A stretch of DNA of 36,316 nucleotides from Phoronis australis. Taxonomy: Eukaryota > Phoronida > Phoronidae. Position 1 is the stretch's first letter. Each line of letters starts with the position of its first letter. The notes beneath the pieces were generated by a model. It ran no database searches and was not told the DNA's origin. It saw only the letters and a program-made list of their open reading frames with translations. Positions 1 through 13,700 of this stretch are shown here, piece after piece. The stretch lies in NCBI GenBank assembly GCA_002633005.1, contig NMRA01000228.1:383866-420181 (forward strand), read 5' to 3'. The translations under genes and the position numbers were made by a program.

Positions 1-1661
1 TACTGTTAGTGTTAGGACTCACACCGGCGTTTTAGCCTACGGCTACGGGAGTGACAACTTAGCTGGCCCACTTCAGACGACGCCTGTGCTTCCTTCAGAC
101 TATAGGACTACTTTCTAACGGGAGTAACGGTAAACTTAAATAGTACTGTATATGTCATAATTGTCACCTTTGGCCTTGCTGACTAGTACTGGTCTTGAAT
201 GGATTTTCCCCATCTCATAGTGAATCGCAGTACATGTCATGGTCTAACATAGTCTTGGTGCAAAGATGTATACTAAATAGTCTCTGACTGGCTAGGTCCA
301 GCATAGATAGACTAAGGATCTGAACGTAACTGGTCAGTTATTCAACGATTACTGGTTCTCTGAATCAGGCACTACTATATCCAACTACCGTACTAGTGCG
401 GTTCTGAGCGTGAGGTCTGCCTTATCTAGTTGATCTATTAATGCATTATTCATTGATGATTCATAACCATGTAGTATTTGGTCACTGGCTATACCAATTT
501 CTTTTTGTGTATGTCTTAGTAATTTATATATTAGTGAAATTCCTTCTCCAAGTATGGTAACTAGTTAAGCTAAATGTTATTATTTGAACTTTAACTTAGC
601 AAAATAAAATTTCTGTAAATCTGTTGTTCTAGCTGTTTTTAAATTTTTTGTTTGTGCGCGATCACATTTCTCATCTGAGTGATATGAAATTCACACACAA
701 CACGTACCTCATTACTAGCTTAAGGTACTCTGTTGTTTTTGGTTGAAATCAAATGGTGATGCTGCTGTGTAAGGCTATTTTTGTTTTTTTTTGGTTTTTA
801 TTTTGGTTTGCAGAGCCATAGTTCCACTGTTCGGGGAGGGAATTTTTGTAAAATATGTTTTGTGGTTAGATCACATGAAGTGTTAACTGATTGCCATTTT
901 TCGTCTACTTTACTAAATCAATGTATGTGTTCAATAGCTTGTTTTTTAATGAAATTGGATGCACTGTGGTGACCTTTTTTAATTTTTTGCTTACAGACTC
1001 ATAACTCCGGCACCCATTGACGAATCTGGTCTGATTAGATCTCATCAAGAATGATCTAGAGTGTTTCTCGTTTTCTGCCAACACTTCTTTTGTTGTCTGA
1101 TCATTCCTTGTTATAGGTCTTAATTTTTGTTCGTTTGACATTAAAGTTACGCTCATCATGTGTCTCATCTGTAGCTAGAGGCCTGTTTTCAATGACTGAA
1201 ACTGTATACAAGGTAGCACTCTGGAGACTATTTTTTACATAGCCATAGCTCTGGCGTCCTTATTTGTATGTTTCTTTAACTTAGTGTATACAGCTATCTG
1301 GAATAGGTTCTCTGTTTCTCATTATGACTTATGGGTTTTTGAGTTATTTGAGAGTTAGAACTGACTGCTCATTTTATCGACTGATTCTTGTTGCACTTTT
1401 GTTATTTTACCATTTGTTGTTTTTTAATCATTTACATCATCATCATAATAATCGTTATCATCATCATCATTTACTGCTCAGTCTCGAGTCGTGAAGTATC
1501 GCCTTCTAAAAGTGCTTTCAATAATCCTTTAATGTTATATCATCATTGCCTCAATGTCAATGTTTTGATGTTGTCCATGATGCCTAAACAGTGCTCACAA
1601 AACTAAAGTAAGCTGTGCTTCTTCATCAGCTAAATCCATTGATGTTGCAACTTACATTTAG
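1..1661. other. 5' region: upstream flank or 5' UTR intron
   Basis: No coding exon is supported here. The coding exon at 1662 is preceded by a plausible acceptor (ttacatttag), so at least the 3' part may be an intron following a non-coding first exon somewhere upstream. I see no convincing TATA box, CpG island or core promoter. The only clear structure is an imperfect CAT/ATC microsatellite at 1435-1470. Short open frames here have no recognisable protein character. Confidence 0.5.
1435..1470. repeat. Imperfect (CAT)n microsatellite
   Basis: Two runs of CAT/ATC triplets are separated by an interrupted stretch (aataatcgtt). Ordinary simple repeat upstream of the first coding exon. Confidence 0.85.
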
Positions 1662-1673
1662 GAAACAATAGTG

Positions 1674-1769
1674 ATGGCACGGCAAACAGGAACATTCACT
1701 CAACAACTCAGGGCTTTGGTGTGGAGGAATATTCTGCTGAAGACGAGGAATAAGAAACAAACTGTTCAA
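1674..1769 (+). CDS. ABCA5-like: ABCA5-like coding exon 1 (start codon, cytoplasmic N-terminus)
   Basis: Encodes residues 1-32, starting [10 protein letters not shown] and ending KKQTVQ. The exon probably begins at 1662 after acceptor ttacatttag; the frame is open back to the acceptor without another ATG. The start sits in a good context (gtgATGG, G at -3 and +4). The basic [16 protein letters not shown] stretch just before the first membrane helix is typical of ABCA5-type N-termini. The donor is CAA|gtaagt, phase 0, joining exon 2 to give TVQ-EFLLP. Too short and split to be found as a long open frame. Confidence 0.85.
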
Positions 1770-4700
1770 GTAAGTTGTTTCTGGCGAGCAAGTGCGCCCT
1801 CCTGTGGGTAGCAATATCATGAAAATATTTTTTACCATAGTCATTTGGGTTAATATGAAGAGTGCTTAAACGTTTAAACCAATTTTTTGAACACCTTGGT
1901 GATAACATGGCTCTTTTTTATCATAAATGTGTACTTATTGTTGTATTATTGTTGGCACTTATTATTTTTTATTTCTTTGCGCAAGTATTTTCTCCATTTT
2001 TGTAACTTTCAGTAAAAGCTTCAGGGTCCTCAGCTATTAAATTGTTACATTGTTGACTGGATACAACGTCATTTGCAAGTTGTTTAAAGGGACATTATTG
2101 GCAAGAAAAGTGATCTTCTGAGGTTAAACTCTCTGTGAATCCGACTTGCAACGCCCGCGATCTCAGTCTGACACCGCTGGTGGAGCTAAATTCCACTCAA
2201 TAAATGGCAGAGCATTCAAAGCGGATTTAACTGTTAAAGTCACCTGCCATGATTTCAGCAAATACCTAATCGACAAAGACAAGAATTATCAACTTGTAAC
2301 AAATATAAAAAAGAACTTAAGTTTTTGTTTTATAGCTCTGGTCAAAGCTAATAACTTTAAGAAGTTGATCCCATCTAACTATAATCCCAAAAAAGCGTTG
2401 TTGGCTGTAAAACCGTTAATCTCCTTGTGCTAAATAAGTATACTTGTACTACTGCAGCTACCACTGTTCTTATGTCTTCACTCAGTCTGGTGTGTTGATG
2501 TTTTCCAGGAGTTCCTACTCCCTGTTGGGTTTATATTGCTGCTGGCCCTGATAAAATGGCTGTCAACACCAAAACAGGAGCCAGCCATTACAGACTTTCC
2601 TGCGCACAATCTCTTTACTTCTCAGTTCTCAAAGACTGGATTATTGTACGTGTATGACAACAGCAGTGAAGTGCAAGACATAGTAAGATTAGTGTCGAGA
2701 GAGGGTGGTTATGAACCTGTGTACTTCTCTTCGTTATCTGATATGGAGAAGAGTTATGAAGATTTAGAAAACAAAACGGATGTAGCAGCTGGATTAATAT
2801 TCGTAATCAACGCGACGACGCGTCAATTCAACTACTCTATTCGTGTTCGCAACTCCCAAATTCCCGATGAGACGTCGTTTGAATTTGTCAAAAGAGGTTT
2901 GTACCTTTACAGTTTTATTCCTAAGGACCCTGTTGCTAAGGTAGTTCTTTATATGGTTTTTGAAATCTGGTAAAACCAAGTGCGAACCGACCTAGTGGTG
3001 CGCAGTCTGACTAAGAATCATTCAAGTCATTTTTTGCGGTCACAGTTGCCTGCTTTCACCCATATCCAGTTTTAAACCATGATGTTAAGATGAACTCAGG
3101 AAGTCTAAGACCATGTTTGACTGGGCACATGTGGTATTGGCTCTTGATGCATGCTTGCAGCCCTTCTCTTATCACTTCAAGACAATATGCTGACCAATGT
3201 TATAATTGGATAGGTTTTACTGACACACATTCTAGGCATGTGCTTCGTCCCCGTGAGAACTCTCGACTGTTGAATGGAACATGCTCACAGTAAATCATAT
3301 AGTTCATTATGTACATGGGGATTGTTTCTTTGCCAATTTCCAAATTTCTGCCTAGAAGTCATCTCACACATATTTGATGTCTGAAAGACAAGAAAATTAC
3401 CAAAATAGACTCCAAGTTATTTAACTGATTATTGAGAGACTGTGAATTCAATCTAATCGTAGGAAGGCAAACCCAGTGCAGGGTTTTTGTATAGACTTCC
3501 TGTAACTTATGCAGTGAGTGTTGTTTTCTTTGTGCCGTTTGTCTGTTCTGTGTTTTTATTTGGTTACGGTAGTTGTTGTTGAATTTGTTAAGTTTATTAT
3601 GCGAACATTGTTCTTTATAATTAAACAGTTTAGAGTGACTATAAGTCCACAGGTGGACTGGGTGCATTTGCACAGGGTGCTGTAATAAAGAAGATCTATT
3701 CAAATCATAAATTGAATACACGTCTATATCTACTGTTTTGTTGTAGAAGATAACTCAAGTTTCACTCACACTATTTTAAAAAGTTGCTCCTGATCTTAGT
3801 TACTTTTTGCTCGAGTGTTTCACATGTAGGTTCGTGGGCCTCGTCCTGGATGTAGACACTACCTTACAATTCAGGGCATGGGCCTAATTACCGGCACTAC
3901 ATTCTACATACTAGGTGGTCATTTTGACAGTTTAATGACAGCGTCTCAGTTTATTGAGTTTCAAGTACACTTGTTTCAAGGGTACTTGTTCAGGCTAATG
4001 AACACGTATTATCTGAGAGTATGAAGAAAAAAATATCAATTGTTTCTCGTTGTTTTCAGGACTTCACTATCCGTGCTTCATGTTTTACATGGTGATTTTT
4101 CACTACTAGAACTGCAGAAATTTTCCCTATGGAGATTGTTTTGCAGAATCAGAGATGTACCCTTTGTTTCTTTCATTCTAACAATAATTGATTCAGTGAA
4201 CAAAGCGTGCTAATACGTAGTATTGTTATAGCTTATTCGTTGTTTTACATGCCTACACTTTGAGACTGCATTGATTTTCTTCACCAGACTGTGACTTTGT
4301 ACACTGTAGCACGCCGCCTTCCTGTCTGCTGTTTTAGGACATTGTGTTGAGTAGCTGAATTTGTCAGGCTCAATATATTGCTTAATGCAAACTTTAAATG
4401 ATGGTCTTAGGATTTCTGCTTTCTCAGAGACATACATAATTTAAGTGTCTGTTGTTAAGGATCATTAATATTCCTGGCTAGATTTACTGTATCACATTCC
4501 TTTTAATTCCACTATCAGTCCTAGTAGCACACATTTTTAACCCTTATTGAATGGTTAGAAGAAGTTATGATCCAAGCATTACCTATCCCATAACAATCCG
4601 TAGCCGAAGAAAATTTGTATAAACGCGTCACTCATGATTCCGTGTCACTCATGATTCCGACCCGAAGAACACACCGCCATTTTGAACTAACCGCGAAACT

Positions 4701-7700
4701 GGAAGTACAATTCATTCAGTCAGATTAATACTAATTATCATGTGAACTTCATTTACATTTAGAATTTAAGAAGTCCAACCCTTTTATTGATAGGTCTACC
4801 TCAGTTGGGATCCTGTCTGAAGTAAGTGTTGAATATTACTGTGAGCTGTTTAAGGCTGCTCATTTGAAGCCTGTTCTAGTTTACTCAATGGATGACATTC
4901 TTTGTTTGTCTTTTAGGCCAGTAAGGAATCCAGCTTCCTGTACTCAGACAGCACTAGGCTGAGCATTCCTACTAAAATGTACTTTTTCTGCCAATGCTTT
5001 GAAATTTCTAAACCTGTCTTAAAGGTGTGTGTGAGCAGTATAAAACTGTAATTGTTATAATCGTGGTAGTCTAAAGAGATGGGTGATCGCACCATGCCAG
5101 AAAGCGATGGGGTGCGCTTAGTTGGAACATGGTGAAATGTCCATCATCCCTGCTTACATCTCTTAGCATCCCACACACAGTGGCCTACTAAGCCATGAGT
5201 TTCCAGACTCCTACAAAACCATACAATTGTTCAACAATGCTACTGCCCTCCTACTTATGTTATAACAACATGTGGCTGTATGGGTTTGTCTGTCTTATAA
5301 TCTTTATACAGGTTAGTAGTATTGAATTTCCAATAGCTGTAATATACCTGCATAGTTCTACCTGTGAATAAACTGGAGTGTGAACTGTGAAGTGACTGTT
5401 GGGCTTCACAGCTGTGGAAATGTGCGACTCTTTGTTTTCTTGGTATATTGCTGCCAAGGCCAAAGTCACTCTTAAATCTTTCTGATTTACATTATGAAAA
5501 TAACATTAATTAAATTTCCATTTTGCTTAATAGTTTTTAGATCAGGGATCCGTTCCAAGAAAACTGACTTGGCTAAGAAAAATCTTAAATTTCAGTCAAT
5601 TTTAAGATAAAACTTAAGTTTGTCTCAAGACTGTTTCAAGAAAGAGATGTTCAATTTGACTTAATACGATTTTTACTTAAGTTTTGTCTTAATTTTCTTA
5701 ATCTTAATCTTTTGGGATGTGGAAGTTTCAAAGTTTGGAAATTGAGACAAATCTTAAACTTAAGTCAAATATGAACTTATGAAGTCAGTTTCTCAGAACG
5801 AGTCCCTGAGCTTTTCTTGTGCACCAATGTTTAAGTGGCATAGATTTCATGATATATACTTCATAAAAATATCAGAATAATAGACTTATTATAAATTGAG
5901 TGCTTAGTGACTTAGAGTTTTCCTCTGTTTTCAAAGAATACAACACAAGTCTTCACTAGTTGGGTTCTGACACATAAGTCCCGTCCACACACAGCCTACG
6001 TTAGAACAACTTGCGCTAGTGTAACTTATCTAGGGTAAGACAGAAGTTGTTGTTCTGTGTGAGGCAATGAACACCTAATGCCAATACAGCGCGCAAGAGA
6101 AAACCCGTCTGTATATAACCGCAGCTGATAATTACTTCCGCCCTACCCCACTTTAGTGGCCACAAGTGGCACAAGTTACCCTAGAACAAGTTACCCACCT
6201 CTACAATGTGGAATAATTTGCGCTAGTTTAAATAGCGTCCAGAAGCACCCAAACGTTAGCGACAACTCTTCCAGGAGTAACTTGTTCTAGTGTAAGTCTG
6301 TGTGTGGGCGGCAATATAAATTGCATTGAGCATTACCCTTTTGACCACCCAGACTTTGAAATGAGTGCTGCATAATTTTTGTCTCACATGGAAGAGAACC
6401 TTCAGAATCTAAATTTATTATGCTATTGTATCATTCAATTTCCTCTTAGCTCACATTTGGTCACAAAATTTAATAAATTTTATTTTGAGTGAAAGAATAT
6501 AAAGCCTGAACAAAAAAATTAATTCATGTGGTGTTGGTCAACATTTGAACAAACATAGATGTTGATATCCTCACTGTGATGGGCAGCATATTAGGTAGTT
6601 GAAATGTAAAATTTATGACTTAGCATTCGGTGGAGTATTTGTGAGCAATTCATGTGTTTTTATGTGCTCTGGCCCTTGTATATGTGTGTCATTGGGTGCA
6701 TATTGTCATCTCCGTCAGGCGTCTACAGCGGTATCTCCTAAACCCCTTGCAGGACAGTCATGACAATGCATGAGGATGACCTTTGGGCCAATTTGGCTAC
6801 TGGCATGCTACTTGGAGGCAATTTTAGTTTTTGCATTTGCAAATTATATCTGCCATTTAGTTCCTGATGGATCTTAACAAAACTTAAGAGATACGTTAGA
6901 TGGAATGGATCTTTAAAAATTGGCAGATTTTTTAGAGAGAATAGCGGCTGATGGTGTTGGAACGATTCTGTCATATTGAGCACCCTCTGTGGCAATTTTG
7001 GTATTTTGATTCTGTTTTATTTTGATGCCTACCATGTTTTCTATGAAGTGAGATAAAATTAGGAGTCATCGTTTTTGAGCTAGTTTAGCATCACATATAA
7101 GAAATGCAGAGCTTGACCTTCTTAAAAGCACGCCAATGTCACGATCACAATTACCATGCTGAATTTCTCTAGATGGCGATCATGTTACATTGTGAAATAA
7201 GTTAAGTGAAGTGAACAATAATTTCTCTAGATGGCGATCATGTTACATTGTGAAATAAGTTAAGTGAAGTGAACAATAATTTCTCTAGATGGCGATCATG
7301 TTACATTGTGAAATAAGTTCAGTGAAGTGAACAATAATTTTTTTTCAATAAACTCAAAATTGCCATTTGAATAAAGTCACACCTAACGTCTACACTTGGG
7401 TTTGCCTATTGCATATTGTGATGTCATTGGGAAATTTTATAGTTCACACTATAGGTAAATGCCGAAATAACAAAAGCTCAATTGAAGTTAACATGTTTTA
7501 TAAATATCCTGTTATTTGAAAAAATTCATATTTGAATTTTTCATAAGTTAGTCAATGCAAGAAAACAAGCAATGCTTTACGGCTTTTAGGCAAACTGCAT
7601 CATTCTACAGTCTACGTTCATATTGTTCTTAAATATGTTTGAAACTTGGATATCGTAACCTCTGCTACTGTCTTGTAACCGTATTTTGATTCACTGTACC

Positions 7701-10700
7701 TAGGTTCGTGTCGTAACACAACTGGTTTGGACGATAGTAATGACTGTCAAGCTAACAAGTATCTGTGGACTGGCTTTGCCTCATTACAAGCCAGTGTGGA
7801 TGCAGCTATCATTAAGGTATGTGTGTGTTGATGTCCACTTAAAACTTTTGCCATTGATTATGGTAATATCTTGCCGATTTTGAACAAAAGTAATTGACAT
7901 GGAAGCACATTGTTCGTTTTCAAGGACTTCTGTTGTGAATGCCCACAATTTTTCAAGGTATATTGTGTTGATAGTGATGGTAAGGAACTTGGATATGTCG
8001 AGGTATCATTGTGGTACTATGTGCCTTTTATGAAAAAAATGAGGAAAATGAAATTTCATCTGTTTGCCACATTGTGTCCTGAAGTGTTGAGATTCCACTG
8101 TATCAGTCATCCACAGTGTTGATGCAAAACATTGGACTATTTCCTTACCTCACACATTATCAGCAATCTATGACTTTCCTAAATTTTGTAATAGATCAAA
8201 AAATAAACATTATTGATAAACTGATTTGAGATATTATCAAGATCTGTGTGTTCTTCCTGCACTATTACAATACCAAGAGGCACATGTATAGTTTCCCGTT
8301 TGAACAACGCTTGAGACGTTCTCCTATCATGTGTACCTATAGTTATGAAGGTTCCTCTCCCTCCTGCAGAGTCTGCTGGGCTCTCCATATGGATAAGTTA
8401 TCAATTGTCCTACAAGTTTCCAGTGTCCTCATCTGCCTTTCTGCTGATTGAGACACACTTACAGTTAGAAAATATTTTCACTTGCTGACCTTTGCCAATG
8501 TATTATTATTTTTACATGGAAAGAATAACACAGCAAGTACCACTACCAACCTTATTTCAATCATTGGTCTTCATGGCTCAGAGCTTTCCAAACTTGGCGC
8601 GCAGCTTTTCAAACATGGGTCAAGATTTCCAAATATGAATTAGCACCATGTTTGAATACATGTAGTGAGAGAACATTGGCTTGATTATTATCTGATAATG
8701 GCAGTGTTGTAGCTGCCCAGGTTCCTTTTATTCTTCAGTACCAAACAAACTTCATCAAATTAATCATTACTAACTAAACATAGGTGTGTGTACTAGAAGA
8801 AGTGAGAAAGTGCTGATTAAATGAGACTGGAAAAAGCTGGTGAACCTGTTGTGGACGGAATCGGCTACATAGGGAGCTGTTGCAGTTTGCTGGCTCAGAT
8901 TACTCTAAAGCTGATGGTAAATGTAATAAAAAAACTATAAAGGGGAAAATTTTGCTGACTTGGTGGCTAAAGAAAGGGAATTATTGTGCCTGGAACAGGG
9001 GATTTGTGGTTTGACAAGGAGTAGGTGAAACGAACATTCTGAATCATTTTCACATTTCTTGAATCCTGTGGACACCCACTGACTTAAGTTGTTCTGAGTA
9101 CTTAAAAAATCACTTCAAACCTCTATTAGCCATACTTCCTTATAATCCAGCAGAATAAATAGTTTTCTGCTCCTATTCATATTGAAATGTATTTTGTTAC
9201 TTAAAAAGTGGCTATTGTATTATATTATTGTGCATGTCTTAATAAATTGTGAACTGACAAAAGACCCACATTCAAATTAAGTAACAATCGTTTTCGTTTA
9301 GCTACCGTACTACAGAAACTGGTCTCAACTTGTTCTAACTCAGGTGAGAAATGGTCTCTAGGTTTGGAAAAATTACAGTAGGTTATTATAGGTGACAGTT
9401 CATTCTCAGCAAAAAAAAACTGAGCCGTGACAAGCCAAGTTGTGGAGCCTTGGTCTCGAGTAATGACGAGCTACCAATACTTTATTTCGCCACAAGAAAA
9501 CACAATTTATAACCACAGCTCTGCACATCTTTACAATGGCAGGGAGACCTCCAAAGGCCCGTGAGTCGCTTAGGCGGAGGCCACCTTCAAAAAAATTAAA
9601 ATACAATGTAGTATCATTAAGTCTATAAGAAAAATTATGCATATAGTCTTACAAAGTTTATCTATGTAGTCTTACATTACTTATAGCAAAATGTAGTTCA
9701 TTCCACACCCAGAAATCACTTCAAATATGACTAACAATTGGTGACCAATTTTATTAATAAAAAACTCATGGCAAGAAGGCATATTTGTCGTTGCATTCAA
9801 AAGGTCACTCTGGCATGAGACAGTTGCCTCAGTCCATGTGAACTCCTGAGTTCTTCACACTGGAGCAATCCATGCTTGTTTTCCTTCTCCTGTGTAAACC
9901 AATCCCATCTCTTATGTAATCACTGCCAATACTCCACATTCCATGCAAAGCACTTTAATTTAGCACAATGTATTGGTGCTGAGGTACTTCAACAGTTTAG
10001 AGGTTAATGGTTCTGTATAGGCTGGTGGAACTGATGTCCTGATCTTGTATTGATCAGCCTTTGTAATGTGTTATGAACTTCAAAACCACTCACTTTTAGG
10101 CCAGTTCACTCCTGTTTTAAATTCATGAAAGGCATGTTTGCTTGTCACTTTTATGGTTTTTGTGGTGCATAGCATTCTTTTGTCCAGCCATTCTCCTGAG
10201 GCTGATTTATTTATTTCTATCTTGTTTTTTTTCTCTTCATCCATGTAACAAATTTTATACCTTTATTATCGGTGTTCTAAATATTTTGCCCGTCTTCACA
10301 TCTTTTTATTTTGTATCAGTTATTTGTAAGGGGCCACAACGAAAATAAGTTTCTCACTTTCTGGTGTTGTTCTGATCGAACATTTTTATTTTTCTCATGC
10401 ACCACCATTTTATCTGTCTTCTCTTTTTCTCAAAATATTTATTTTGCAATATATATCCGCATGCGTGCATGCACACGCACAGAGTAGAGTGGTGCAAGCC
10501 AGAAAGCCCACAATTTCATTTCTGGTTCAACTTTCAAAATGATGAACTAGCAAGGGTAATGACTCTCTTCAAGTATTGTCACTTTTACACGAGAGACAGT
10601 TGTCATCATCAGTGTTAGTTGTCATGGCGCGACTTGCTCCATTTTAGTCGCATGTTCACAACATTAGATTGTAAACTGGATCAGTATTAGACTGCGAATG

Positions 10701-13700
10701 CTCACATAAACAACAGCACATGTCCAAACCACGTGGAATGCCAGCGTGGAATGCCAACGGATCACCCGTATAAACGTTATCGCGCAAGCGCATTGAAAGA
10801 TAACCCCTTGTGGGCCCTGCCTCAGTTGTGTTTAGATGTGCAGTTGAAACTGGAGCAACTGATCAAGTGCAACTTGTGCTACCTCTCAAACCGGTGTCAA
10901 AAATGGCCGCCGTGGTGTCAACTTGCTCCGTGTCAGTCGTTTTTACTCACACACTTGCACATCGCCGTTCTGTGTTAGTTGCTGCCTGACAGCTGTATGT
11001 CTTGTAGATTCCACTTTCGTTATGTAATTTCCATGAACCGATTTGCACAACCATTGCCCATCACTGGGAATTATAAAGACTTATTAAAAATCAAATTAGA
11101 ATGTTTTTTGCCCCTTGCTTGAGGCAAAACCCCCACCTCTTTAGGTAAAAAGGCTTAGGGTAGGCGTTTTGCCCTGGATCACAGATTATCAACAAAAATA
11201 AGATATTTATTCAAATTTCAAGAGTTGTAGTAATTAAGAGTCCTATAACGATATAAAGGGACATATTTATCTGGGGGTATTTATACAATGGCTCTGCGTG
11301 CCATTAAAAGGATACCGTACCAGGTTTTGGCTATTAACGACTTTCCCATCGAATTCTCACAAACTAATACTTTCCAACCCTCTACAACCCTCAAAAGTTT
11401 TGAAGAAAATTATAAAATTCCTTTCAAAGTGACCTACACTTTTGGCCAATTACAGGGCATCTGTGGGGAAAGACGACCCAGCAAGTACTATAATATCCAA
11501 TCTTTGAAATAAGGCCTTTTCATACTGACTTAACTCCTGTCTGAGCGGAGCGTCGATGTAAAGTGCGAAGTTAACTAAACCGTTCATACTAGCTTTGGTA
11601 ATTAACGGGCATTGAAGTAAACGGTAGGTGACGCTGTTGTAATCGAAGTAATCGCGAGGTAGCGCTGCATGCTAAGGTTTTTTTAAACGCGACAATTTGG
11701 GAACATTTACATGTGCTAATTGACAAAAAACTTATTTTTAATTCGACTGGTGATTATTCGAGCAAAATATAATGACTATAAGCAACTACACTTCCCCTTA
11801 ATTGTTGAGGATAACAGTGGCACCTGGCGATAACTTTAATGGGACTGAAGTTGACCATTCATACTGCACCGCAGCATCGATGCTCCGCTATTAACCCTTA
11901 TCCTGCGCTAGGCGAGGTCAGCCGACAAGCCTATTATCCTATTAAAATGCGTCGGGTGTACTCAATCGCCTAAAATAAGCTATGGCTAGGCTGCGCAAGG
12001 AGAGTGTACTCACCCCAGGACACTGGTGTTTTTAATTCAGAAATTGTGAAAGCCCCGTATGCTGTTTATATATGTGAGCATGCGCATTCCACAGTTCATA
12101 GTTTCCTGTACACTTTTCTGATTTACAACATATGGCTGTGATTATCTGTTTCCGAGATATTTGAAAGTTTACGCAAGTTTTATCTTGGCTGGTGCCAANT
12201 AGCTTTGTGTCCCCACCCGTGTTTCAAGTTTTTGCACACCAAGGTGAACTTCAAAACAGACTTTACAAGCAACTGCACCAGTCATGAATTTGTAATCGTG
12301 CAAAGTTGGGGTATGTTATATACTGTACATTCTTGTTTGTAGATGTGATGTTACAGACGATAAATCTGCTTTACTAAACGCAATTCTCATAGGTTCCCTT
12401 TTAAAAATGCTTATTACGGTTTTTGAGAGTCAGCTCTGTTCTCATGTGCGAAAGCAGATAAAAACAAAGTGTGTCCAGTTCGAAAGTTTATAGAATTATT
12501 TACACCAAGGCTATGGTAAAGATATGCATATCGTGAAAATCTCCATTGAATTCTGAACAACTTTTGTGCAGACCACTTTTATGTAAAGTTGATATTACCC
12601 CTTCAAATTTCCTATCTAAAAATGTTAGGTCATTAATCTGAGTGACCTTCATAACAGCCCAGTGCGCACAGCAGTGGTGACCTACTTAGCTCAGTGCACA
12701 GGGAAAGTTGTCTGAATAGAGGCTTAGCAGGATAAGGGTTAAATCCATCCGTTTAGTGCGAAGTTAACTGGCGCTGTTAACTTCGATCCAGAACCAAAGT
12801 TAACCGTTCACACTGACCGCAACTCCACAAAACATGGACGCGTCGACGTTAGTATGAAAGGCCCTACAGGGAGTATGAATTTTTCGTTGATTCCTGCTTT
12901 TATCTTTCGAATTTGACACCTAGCAACTGACACAACGAGGATTGCTTGAAATCATCAAAGCAGGGTTTAATATCCTTTTAAGTATTCCTTAATGCATTAC
13001 TCCTCCACCTTATTACAACTAACACATATTTCACTGAATCCTTTAGTGTTTTGGGGTTTCTTTTGAAAAAAAATAAATATCAAGAAGATGTGATGAACAA
13101 AATTTGTTAAAAATGGCCTCCACAAGCCATCTTGCTTGGGGGTTAACTATTTTAACCATAAACAATAGGCTTTGAACCATTTATGACATACTTGTGTAAA
13201 TTCCCCTTTGATCAGATGCCACATCTGACCTGTAGCGTGCAAACAAAGAAACAAAACAAAAACAATTTCATGACAAAGCAACATCAAGTCATGAATGTAT
13301 CAAACACTAAGGATTTTGGGAGTTTAGTGGTGAAAATTCAATACATATTTTTTACCTGAAATCTTAAGGTACAAGCCTTTAACTTTTCTACCTGACTCTT
13401 TCTCTGTCACATCGCATTTTACATTCCTTGTTTACATGATGCTAATTTGATCATTGTCACATTGATTTGAAATGTTGTCGGTAACCCAAACTGGCCAAAT
13501 AAAGTGTTGAAGACAGGCTGATTGACTAAAAAACTTCATCAGTTCAAGATTTTTAAGATGGAGTGTTATGTCATTTGCAAGAATCAGCAATAGCATTCTG
13601 TATTTTCCAAGATTGAGGATTGAAGGAACTATTGATTCAATGATGCATGCATATTGATACAGTAACTACCGGTAGTGCTAACATTACTGGGCTGACCTGC

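Larger units (their letters stand above)
2897..7703 (+). other. Intron 2 (4.8 kb, repeat-bearing)
   Basis: Bounded by gtttgt and cctag. It holds a 266-bp TIR element at 5543-5808, a TA-flanked element at 5977-6314, satellite-like units at about 6690-7000, a 58-bp triplicate at 7163-7337, and a 17-bp direct duplication at 4627-4659 (gtcactcatgattccg). Nothing else in 2897-5540 stands out. A minus-strand open frame at 3359-3721 reads as low-complexity N/Q/K/L-rich protein and is not supported as a gene. Confidence 0.75.

Noticed and set aside
2146-2433. Open frame of 95 codons in intron 1
   Set aside because: No motif or hydrophobic pattern that fits the transporter, and exons 1 and 2 already join in frame without it.
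3359-3721. Minus-strand open frame of 120 codons in intron 2
   Set aside because: Composition is low-complexity (N, Q, L, K, H), no domain is visible, and no splice or start context supports it. Chance frame in AT-rich intron.
7910-8122. Open frame just after exon 3 that could be an extra exon
   Set aside because: Exon 3 (IIK) continues naturally into exon 4 (LYGN) at the position expected from ABCA5; the frame lacks an acceptor in the right phase and any family match.
9406-9642. Minus-strand frame with an AATAAAG and a polyA-like run, possibly a processed pseudogene
   Set aside because: I could not recognise any parent protein, and no target duplication is visible; the A run and signal are too short to be decisive.
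11288-11512. Open frame of 74 codons before the MITE at 11512
   Set aside because: No recognisable family, and its stop codon sits at the MITE border; no evidence of expression or splicing.
12200-12200. N at 12200 as a second assembly gap
   Set aside because: Sequence on both sides lies within the same piggyBac-like element with nothing evidently missing; more likely a single uncalled base.
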